Assembly (NCBI GenBank): GCA_031255615.1
Contig: JAIRSD010000071.1
Location: 1-6,720 of the forward strand
Source: Treponema sp.
GTDB lineage: Bacteria > Spirochaetota > Spirochaetia > Treponematales > Breznakiellaceae
DNA length: 6,720 nt
Direction: 5' to 3'
The translations under genes were made by a program, and so were the position numbers. A model generated the notes under the pieces. It was not told where the DNA came from. It saw nothing but the letters and a program-made list of their open reading frames with translations, and did no database searches. Position 1 is the first letter of the stretch. Each line of letters starts with the position of its first letter. Shown here in pieces: positions 1 to 4,486 of this stretch.

Positions 1-2
1 GG

Positions 3-74
3 GATTGTAAACCTGAAACTTCCGGAGGGCCGGTTTCAACTCCCGGTCTTCAAAAATTTCTTGATGATACAATA
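3..74 (+). pseudogene. Possible 5' portion of an ORF interrupted by the first MITE
   Basis: Reading from base 3, this frame is open from the window edge and runs into the MITE, where it stops after a few codons. If bases 75-203 (element plus one TA, 129 bp) are removed, this frame continues without a stop into the immunity-like gene at 213, because 129 is a multiple of three. The joined reading is ...QKFLDDTI-LLPMDVKMVDG... A competing reading from base 1 is also open up to the TAG at 73-75 and ends ...LPVFKNFLMIQ, so the true frame is uncertain. The segment is too short to identify, and most of any gene would lie outside the window. Confidence 0.3.
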
Positions 75-201
75 GAGTTGTTCAGGAACTTCAGTTTCTG
101 AACAACAACCGCTTAAAACGAAGAAAACGCGGATTTCCCCGGGAAGCCCACGTTTTTCGCAGGGCTTGTTCAATAACCACCCGAATTACTGTGAACAAGC
201 C
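75..201 (+). mobile_element. MITE-like three-hairpin element, copy A
   Basis: This 127-bp non-coding element is flanked by TA on both sides (73-74 and 202-203). Its ends are imperfect inverted repeats: GAGTTGTTCA at the left and, read inward on the other strand, GGCTTGTTCA at the right. It folds as three consecutive hairpins: a left one around 78-104, a degenerate middle one around 122-158, and a right one pairing 163-172 with 192-201. It matches copy B (1102-1229) in inverse orientation over its whole length, with substitutions and small gaps, and is the more degenerate copy. TA flanks fit transposons that duplicate TA, such as IS630/mariner-like or some IS5-type elements. No transposase is present, so mobilisation would have to be in trans. 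Confidence 0.75.
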
Positions 202-212
202 TACTGCTGCCG

Positions 213-740
213 ATGGATGTTAAGATGGTCGATGGCAATAACGGAAAATCCAACGGGAATGCAATAAAAACAGTCAATTATGCCGGAATATTTAAAAAAA
301 TTGACGACATACCGGAACTAAGAATTGAACTTGAAAGAATATTTGACAGCAAAAGCCATAAGGAAATGGTAGAATATTGCTTATTGTTGGGGCAACACAT
401 TTTAAAAATTACCGGCATGGAGCCCGGTGGTGAAATAATGGAAAGTTTTGAAATAAATAAAAAATGGCTGAATGGGGGAACGGGAAGGGGGTTTGCAAAA
501 TTTCAAATGGCCCGGGATGCTGCCGGTAAACTTCTTAACATTGCCCGCAATGAAAAGGATCCGATAAGGCAAAAAGTTTACAGAGTCATGGCGCAAATAG
601 CGAATAGTCCCCATGTAAAGGACCATGCGTTGTGGGCTTCTGATTATGCGGTAAAACTGGTGAATACAATGTATCCACATAATTTCGATGAGGTAAAAAA
701 GGAAAGGGAGAAACAAATAGAATTGATGGAAAGCGTATAG
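213..740 (+). CDS. Putative immunity protein (Imm5-like), possibly N-terminally truncated
   Basis: The reading frame encodes 175 residues, largely helical, with no signal peptide or membrane segment, so a cytoplasmic protein is expected. The layout resembles the Imm5-like putative immunity family. A first helix around 50-67 contains YCLLLGQHILKI, followed by a short loop and a 'KKWLNGG' segment near 83-89. An alanine-containing helix with MARDAAGKLL (about 98-107), a helix with RVMAQIANSPHVKDHALWAS (about 124-143) and a terminal EREKQIELM follow. Members are thought to neutralise polymorphic toxins, but that role is predicted, not shown here. No convincing Shine-Dalgarno sequence precedes the ATG at 213 or the one at 225. 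The first ~40 residues read like a linker, and the MITE lies 11 bp upstream, so the native start may be lost. The gene is about 39% GC against >60% in glpK, which suggests horizontal acquisition. No toxin gene is visible beside it. The family call is from remembered pattern, moderately sure. Confidence 0.6.
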   Translation: MDVKMVDGNNGKSNGNAIKTVNYAGIFKKIDDIPELRIELERIFDSKSHKEMVEYCLLLGQHILKITGMEPGGEIMESFEINKKWLNGGTGRGFAKFQMARDAAGKLLNIARNEKDPIRQKVYRVMAQIANSPHVKDHALWASDYAVKLVNTMYPHNFDEVKKEREKQIELMESV

Positions 741-796
741 AGAAAAAACATACCATAAATAAAATAGAAATGGCCGCAATACCTCCCGCTGCCCCG

Positions 797-848
797 CAAA
801 AAACGGCGCCGAATTGCCCGATAAATGTCCCCCGTTGAATTCGGCGCC
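797..848 (-). terminator. Rho-independent terminator for the FN3-type gene remnant
   Basis: Bases 805-815 (GGCGCCGAATT) and 838-848 form a perfect 11-bp inverted repeat with a 22-nt loop. Read on the minus strand, the stem is followed directly by GTTTTTTG (803-797 region), giving the T-tract of an intrinsic terminator. It lies 18 bp beyond the stop of the minus-strand FN3-type gene. No T-run follows on the plus strand, although the stem might still affect the convergent gene that ends at 740. Bases 741-796 show nothing else recognisable. Confidence 0.65.
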
Positions 849-866
849 TGACACTCTTTACGCTGC

Positions 867-1495
867 CTAATACGAGGGCGGCCAGGTATCAATCTCAACA
901 AAATAGGTTGTAGTTGAATACTGGGAAGCGTAAGAACTTGAACCGTTTGTACAATATACCCCTATAGTTACCCTGTTGCCGGATACCCCTGCGGGACTAT
1001 ACTGCCACGCCGCATAATTGTTAAGGGTGTATGTTCTCGCACTCGATGGGAGGGTTTGAATTTCATAGAAACCAGTACCATCATATACTTGAACGACAAT
1101 GGACTTGTTCAATAACCCGGTTGGTTATTGAACAAGTCTTGCGAAAAACATGGGTTTCCTCAGGAAACCCATGTTTTTCTTCTTTATTTAAACGGTTGTT
1201 GTTCAGAAACTTCAGTTTCTGAACAACTCTAATATTCGACGGTGCTGTATAAGTATATAAGCCGTTGGGTGTCCTGCCCGATGTTTTAAGCGGCCACTTT
1301 AAAGTATGTCGTGCCGTCATCCAGGCCGGTGTGGGTATACGAAGTATCCGTCGCCGTTCCAGCCGGATTTTTAGCGCTGGACATACCTATCTCATAATAC
1401 ACCTTGTAGCTGGCCGCGCCGGAAACTGGGTTCCATGATACGCTGATGCTGTTTGCGGACTGAGCTGTTGCTGTTACACCGGCCGGTACGGAAGG
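867..1495 (-). pseudogene. FN3-domain protein gene, split by a MITE and frameshifted
   Basis: Read on the minus strand, 1495-1289 encodes an FN3-like domain (SVPAGVTATAQ..., SVSWNPVSGAASYKVYYEIG, THTGLDDGTTYFKVAA) that ends at a TAA at 1288-1286. The reading resumes in another frame as KTSGRTPNGLYTYTAPSNI up to 1231, is interrupted by the MITE at 1229-1102, and continues as VVQVYDGTGFYEIQTLPSS... to the TAG at 869-867. Deleting the MITE plus one TA joins the last two parts in frame as ...APSNI-IVVQVYDG..., which is strong evidence that they were one gene. A further one-base net shift near 1288 separates the FN3 part. The 5' end, where a signal peptide would be expected, is missing: the frame runs into repeat remnant and glpK sequence. 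FN3 modules of this kind occur in secreted or surface proteins; no more specific role can be read. An alternative is two adjacent small genes, but no ribosome binding site supports that. Confidence 0.65.
1102..1229 (-). mobile_element. MITE-like three-hairpin element, copy B
   Basis: This 128-bp element lies in the opposite orientation to copy A and is structurally better preserved. It consists of three nearly perfect hairpins. Bases 1102-1117 pair with 1123-1138 (16 bp, 5-nt loop). Bases 1143-1159 pair with 1163-1179 (17 bp, 3-nt loop). Bases 1198-1211 pair with 1214-1227 (14 bp, 2-nt loop). The outer ends form an imperfect terminal inverted repeat: GAGTTGTTCAGAAAC against GACTTGTTCAATAAC, 12 of 15 identical. 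On the minus strand it is preceded by TA (1231-1230) and followed by CA (1101-1100), consistent with a TA duplication that has one transition. The interrupted gene regains its frame on virtual excision, which defines these borders. There is no coding capacity. Confidence 0.85.
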
Positions 1496-1520
1496 GATCG
1501 CCCTTGTCCCGCCGCTGCCG

Positions 1521-1568
1521 GGCAAAAGATGCAGGCGGACAGCCCCGGCCCGGGGATGCGCCCAAAAG
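1521..1568 (-). repeat. Diverged half-copy of the palindromic repeat arm
   Basis: Read on the minus strand from 1568, this segment is TTTTGGGCGCAT, then a short hairpin (CCCCGG-G-CCGGGG), then CTGTCCGCCTGCATC and TTTTGC. This parallels the left arm at 3207-3256: GGGCGCAT, a GC hairpin, then a GGGCTATCCGCTCC-type spacer. It begins 12 bp downstream of the glpK stop and separates glpK from the FN3 gene remnant. The hairpin could act as a 3' stabiliser or weak terminator for glpK, but there is no T-tract directly after the stem. Confidence 0.5.
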
Positions 1569-1580
1569 AGGAGGCCGCCG

Positions 1581-3065
1581 CTACTCGGCCCAGCGGAGGC
1601 TCCTCCCCACCGCCTTGCGCCAGCCCGCGATAAGTTCATCCCGCCGGGCCCCGTCCATGGCGGCCTTGAAAACGGCGTCGCATTTCCACAGGGTCCGAAT
1701 CTCGTCGAGGCCGCTCCAAAGACCGGCGGCGAGGCCGGCCAGGTATGCGGCCCCCAGAGCGGTGGTCTCCCGGATGACGGGCCGGAGAATGGCCCCCCCC
1801 AGCACATCCGCCTGGAACTGCATGAGAAAACCGTCCCGGCTGGCCCCGCCGTCCACCTTGAGTTCCTGAAGCCGCAGCCCCGTGTCCTTCTCCATGGCCC
1901 GGACCAGGTCCAGGCTTTGGTAGGCGATGGATTCCTGGGCCGCCCGGATGATGTGGTACCGTTTGGTCCCCCTGGTAATCCCCACGATGCAGCCCCGGGC
2001 GTACATATCCCAGTGGGGGGCCCCCAGGCCGGTGAAGGCGGGGACCAGGTACACCCCGCCGGTGTCCTCCACCTTTCCCGCGTAATACTCCGCGTCGGGG
2101 CTTTCGGTGATAAAGCGCATCTCGTCCCGAAGCCACTGGATCACCGCGCCCCCCACAAAGACGCTGCCCTCCAGGACGTACTGGACCTTGCCGGGAAGGC
2201 TGGCGGCGATGCTGGTGATAAGGCCGTTCTTGCTTTCCACGGCCCCCTCGCCGGTATTCATCAAAAGGAAACAGCCGGTTCCGTAGGTGTTCTTGGCCTC
2301 CCCCGGAGCGAAGCAGCACTGGCCAAAGAGGGCCGCCTGCTGATCCCCGGCGACTCCGGCGATGGGAACCTCGGTCCCCTGGATGTTGACGCTTCCGTAC
2401 ACCGCGCCGGAAGGCATGACCGCGGGCAGCATGGCCCGGGGAATGTCCAGGGCCGCCAAAAGCTCATCGTCCCAATCCAGGCGGTGAATATCGAACAGCA
2501 TCGTCCGGCTTGCGTTGGTATAATCGGTCGCGTGGACCGCGCCGCCGGTCAGTTTCCAGATAAGCCAGGAGTCCACAGTGCCGAAAAGAATCTCCCCCCG
2601 GCGCGCCCGCTCCCGGGCCCCCTCCACCTGGTCCAGAATCCATTTAATCTTGGTGCCGGAAAAATAGGCGTCCGGCACCAGACCGGTGATCCGCCGGATA
2701 TGGTCCCCAAGCCCCCGCTTTACCAGATCGTCCACGATAGGCGAGGTGCGGCGGCACTGCCACACAATCGCGTTGTACACAGGCCGGCCCGTAGCCCTGT
2801 CCCACAGAATCGTTGTTTCCCGCTGGTTGGTGATGCCCAGGGCGGCAATATCGGCGGCCCTTACATCGTGCCTGGCAAGCAGCTCCATCATCACCGCGTA
2901 CTGGGACGAGTAAATTTCCATGGGGTCATGCTCCACCCAGCCCTCCCGGGGGTAAATCTGCGGAAATTCCCGCTGTTCCTGGCCGATCATCCGCTGCTTC
3001 GAATCAAAAAGAATCGCCCGTGAACTGGTGGTCCCCTGATCCAGAGCGAGAACGTATCGAGGCAT
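1581..3065 (-). CDS. glpK: Glycerol kinase (ATP:glycerol 3-phosphotransferase)
   Basis: This cytoplasmic FGGY-family sugar kinase converts glycerol and ATP to sn-glycerol 3-phosphate, the entry step for glycerol catabolism and a lipid precursor. The 494 residues match the usual ~500. Visible motifs are the N-terminal phosphate loop [11 protein letters not shown] (7-17), the glycerol-contacting NQRE (80-83) and WQCRRT (102-107), and FGGY signature 1 [13 protein letters not shown] (134-146). Also present are [10 protein letters not shown] (162-171), the catalytic-base segment GDQQAALFG (Asp241), and the C-terminal nucleotide-site segments [10 protein letters not shown] and DGGASRD (405-411). 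The start at 3065 is chosen because an AGGAGG lies 6 nt upstream and family homology begins at [10 protein letters not shown]; an in-frame ATG 48 bp further upstream is unlikely. The region of the E. coli fructose-1,6-bisphosphate loop is short (NIQGTEVPI) and lacks its GKGGTR-like sequence. No histidine occurs at the place phosphorylated by HPr in Gram-positive enzymes. No glpF or glpD is adjacent in the window. Confidence 0.97.
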   Translation of the reverse strand: MPRYVLALDQGTTSSRAILFDSKQRMIGQEQREFPQIYPREGWVEHDPMEIYSSQYAVMMELLARHDVRAADIAALGITNQRETTILWDRATGRPVYNAIVWQCRRTSPIVDDLVKRGLGDHIRRITGLVPDAYFSGTKIKWILDQVEGARERARRGEILFGTVDSWLIWKLTGGAVHATDYTNASRTMLFDIHRLDWDDELLAALDIPRAMLPAVMPSGAVYGSVNIQGTEVPIAGVAGDQQAALFGQCCFAPGEAKNTYGTGCFLLMNTGEGAVESKNGLITSIAASLPGKVQYVLEGSVFVGGAVIQWLRDEMRFITESPDAEYYAGKVEDTGGVYLVPAFTGLGAPHWDMYARGCIVGITRGTKRYHIIRAAQESIAYQSLDLVRAMEKDTGLRLQELKVDGGASRDGFLMQFQADVLGGAILRPVIRETTALGAAYLAGLAAGLWSGLDEIRTLWKCDAVFKAAMDGARRDELIAGWRKAVGRSLRWAE

Positions 3066-3071
3066 GGCGCT

Positions 3072-3077
3072 CCTCCT
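3072..3077 (-). promoter_or_regulatory. Ribosome binding site of glpK
   Basis: The minus strand reads AGGAGG, within GAGGAGGAG, 6 nt before the ATG at 3065. This is the strongest Shine-Dalgarno sequence in the window and fixes the glpK start. The 128 bp between it and the repeat block at 3207 must carry the promoter, but no convincing -35/-10 pair could be picked out. Confidence 0.85.
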
Positions 3078-3206
3078 CATGTAATCCTTGGTCCTTAAAA
3101 CCCCAATTTTCAAGAAACTCCGCCCCCGTGTCTACAGGCCCGCAACGCGCGTCTGCCGGGCAATATCCGCTTTGAAAAAAAGGCCAAGACAGACGCCGAG
3201 TCTTTT

Positions 3207-3304
3207 TTGGGCGCATCCCCGGCCCGAGGCCGGGGACCGGGCTATCCGCTCCAATTCCCCGCCCCCGCCGGGGGCGGGGAATTCCGCTTCTATCCCTTGC
3301 GCGG
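3207..3304 (+). repeat. Left arm of the nested palindromic repeat block
   Basis: In order, the arm reads spacer TTGGGCGCAT (3207-3216); hairpin L1, 3217-3224 paired with 3228-3235 (8 bp, loop CGA); and spacer CCGGGCTATCCGCTCCAATT (3237-3256). The A/T end of that spacer already belongs to hairpin L2, 3253-3266 paired with 3270-3283 (14 bp, loop GCC). The last spacer is at 3284-3304 and ends CCCTTGCGCGG. The three spacers recur as reverse complements in the right arm (3503-3592), while the hairpins do not. L1 and L2 are almost pure G+C in their stems. Confidence 0.85.
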
Positions 3305-3502
3305 GTTCCTCGCTGTGCGGCGTTTAGCGACGGTGCGCGAAACGCCGCGGGGGTAAAATTCTTGAGTTTTGGCGTGGTACGCCAAAACTCAGGAGGCGGA
3401 GATCCGCAGGGACGGTGGCGGCGGTCGGGGCAAATAAATTCCCCAGGGTTTTTGCGGAGCAAAAACCCCAAGCTCCCCCATGGCATGGATGCCATGGGGG
3501 AG
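3305..3502. repeat. Central cluster of hairpins in the repeat block
   Basis: Five further inverted repeats fill the centre between the arms. They are 3317-3325 with 3340-3348 (GCGGCGTTT, 14-nt loop); 3363-3375 with 3379-3391 (13 bp, 3-nt loop); 3396-3400 with 3403-3407 (5 bp); 3446-3455 with 3459-3468 (GGGTTTTTGC, loop GGA); and 3472-3486 with 3489-3503 (15 bp, 2-nt loop). No start codon with a ribosome binding site or protein-like frame was recognised here. The short loops favour DNA cruciforms, extruded single-stranded hairpins or a structured transcript. Function is unknown. Confidence 0.8.
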
Positions 3503-3592
3503 CCGCGCAAGGGATAGGAGCGGAATTTTTGCGAAGCAAAAATTGGAGCGGATAGCCCGGTTTTTGCGGCGCAGCCGCAAAAATGCGCCCAA
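3503..3592 (-). repeat. Right arm of the nested palindromic repeat block
   Basis: This arm mirrors the left arm. Spacer CCGCGCAAGGGATAGGAGCGG-type sequence at 3503-3523 differs from the left arm at one of 21 bases. Spacer AATTGGAGCGGATAGCCCGG (3541-3560) is an exact complement of 3237-3256. ATGCGCCCAA (3583-3592) is an exact complement of 3207-3216. At the hairpin positions the sequences are unrelated to L1 and L2: R2 is 3524-3532 with 3536-3544 (AATTTTTGC, loop GAA), and R1 is 3561-3570 with 3574-3583 (TTTTTGCGGC, loop GCA). The arm lies 38 bp beyond the methyltransferase stop, so it would be at the 3' end of that transcript and could block 3' exonucleases or end transcription. Confidence 0.85.
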
Positions 3593-3630
3593 CATATATA
3601 CAATACGCGGCGTTTTATGAAACGGGGTTT

Positions 3631-4440
3631 TTAATCTTTCCTTCCGACGACGATGAGTTTTTCCGCTTTTTCGTCGTAGGGGCTTTCCTCCCAACCGCCG
3701 TAGATTTCCACCCGGGAAAATCCGGCTTCCAGCATCAGGGTCCGCAGTTCGCCGGCGCCGTAAAGCCGCTGGGTGAATTCTTTTTCGATCCGCCGTCCGT
3801 CTTTGATGAGGGTCCAGCGGTTCCACAGGAGGGTCCAGGAATCCAGGGGGGCGTATTCGGTGAGTACGATGCAGCCCGCCCGGCGGAACCATTCGGAGCG
3901 GACGAAATCACGGACGGCGATTTCTTTTCCCAGGGTTTCGATGATCAGGGCGCCGCCGCTTTTGAGGGATTCCCAGGCGTTCGCGAGGACCCGCTTGTCG
4001 TCGAGGGGATCGGCAAAATATCCGAAGGAAACGTACAGGTTTATTGCCAGATCAAAAAAGCCGGGGCGGACAAAGTCCCGTATATCGGCCTGGATAAATT
4101 CGATGTCCATTTTTTCCGCCGCCGCGTCTTCCCGGGCGGCGTCGAGATAGGCGCGGGTTATGTCGACTCCGGTACAGGCAAAGCCCCGGCCGGCCAGTTC
4201 CAGGGTCGCCCTGCCGAAGCCGCAGCAGAGGTCCAGGAGCCGCGGGGCCGCGGAATCTTCCACTGCCGCCGCTGCTGCTGCTGCCGCCCTGCCGGAATCC
4301 CCGTAAAGATCCAGCCGGGCAAGCCGGGTTACGCCGTCGGCTGCCTGGGGAAGCTCCGCCCAGCGGGATTCATCGAACATGATGGGGGCGTATTGCTCCC
4401 AAAAATGCTCGTCGTTAAACCATTCTTTTCCGCGAATCAC
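3631..4440 (-). CDS. Class I SAM-dependent methyltransferase
   Basis: The 269-residue soluble protein has a Rossmann methyltransferase core. Motif I is LLDLCCGFGRATLELA (68-83), the SAM-binding glycine loop. The acidic residue after strand 2 is in GVDIT (Asp93), an ADIRDF segment (118-123) fits the adenine contact, and NLYVSFGYF (134-142) fits motif IV. The N-terminal EWFNDEHFWEQYAPIMF and the C-terminal RLYGAGELRTLMLEAGF are typical of small-molecule methyltransferases of the 'methyltransferase domain 25' kind. The substrate cannot be deduced. The GTG at 4440 is chosen because it is the only start that keeps the N-terminal family segment; the next in-frame ATG (residue 21) would cut it. No Shine-Dalgarno sequence precedes it. 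An eight-alanine run (52-59) sits in the linker before motif I. The gene is divergent from the lipoprotein gene across 46 bp. Confidence 0.85.
   Translation of the reverse strand: MIRGKEWFNDEHFWEQYAPIMFDESRWAELPQAADGVTRLARLDLYGDSGRAAAAAAAAVEDSAAPRLLDLCCGFGRATLELAGRGFACTGVDITRAYLDAAREDAAAEKMDIEFIQADIRDFVRPGFFDLAINLYVSFGYFADPLDDKRVLANAWESLKSGGALIIETLGKEIAVRDFVRSEWFRRAGCIVLTEYAPLDSWTLLWNRWTLIKDGRRIEKEFTQRLYGAGELRTLMLEAGFSRVEIYGGWEESPYDEKAEKLIVVGRKD
4264..4287 (-). repeat. GCN trinucleotide tract (eight alanines) in the methyltransferase
   Basis: Eight consecutive alanine codons, GCG/GCA mixed with a core of four GCA, encode residues 52-59 of the methyltransferase, between its N-terminal segment and motif I. 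The tract lies in a probable linker, so length change by slippage would be tolerated in multiples of three. Whether it varies between strains cannot be seen here. Confidence 0.6.
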
Positions 4441-4486
4441 TTTTTCTATTGTACAAAAGTTTTCCGGTTTTCACTATACTTACGGT
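4441..4486. promoter_or_regulatory. Divergent promoter region with two start-proximal -10 boxes
   Basis: The 46 bp between two divergent start codons contain a -10-like TATACT at 4475-4480 for the plus-strand lipoprotein, 6 bp before its ATG. They also contain TACAAT on the minus strand (4453-4448), 7 bp before the methyltransferase GTG. With usual -10 to +1 spacing both transcripts would start at or next to the first base of the start codon. Neither gene has a Shine-Dalgarno sequence, which agrees with leaderless mRNAs. The -35 positions are weak: TACAAA at 4452-4457 for the plus strand and TAGTGA 17 bp upstream on the minus strand, each about 3 of 6 matches. Confidence 0.5.

Noticed and set aside
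75..201. Integron attC site or CRISPR repeat
   Set aside because: The core-site pattern RYYYAAC/GTTRRRY is not present at the ends, and there are only two inverted copies rather than a regularly spaced array.
402..901. Minus-strand open frames opposite the immunity-like gene
   Set aside because: Their translations are low-complexity Phe/Tyr/Ile-rich, lack a ribosome binding site, and run through the terminator hairpin.
75..1229. A composite transposon bounded by the two inverted MITE copies
   Set aside because: The tail of the FN3 gene lies inside the interval and its upstream part outside, and each copy has its own TA flanks, so they are better explained as two independent insertions.
1031..1320. 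Small frames inside and beside the second MITE
   Set aside because: They are readings of the repeat and of the split FN3 gene, not independent genes; similar short proteins would be predicted from every copy of the element.
1917..3023. Long plus-strand open frame (368 codons) opposite glpK
   Set aside because: It is an antisense shadow of a GC-rich gene. The translation is Pro/Gly/His-rich without any recognisable domain, whereas the minus strand gives a full glycerol kinase.
3079..3206. Candidate glpK promoter with TTGAAA on the minus strand
   Set aside because: No acceptable -10 hexamer lies at normal spacing, so it was not annotated.
3004..3892. Minus-strand frames running through the hairpin block
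   Set aside because: They arise from stop-poor palindromic GC-rich sequence and overlap both flanking genes in wrong frames; no start signal or domain.
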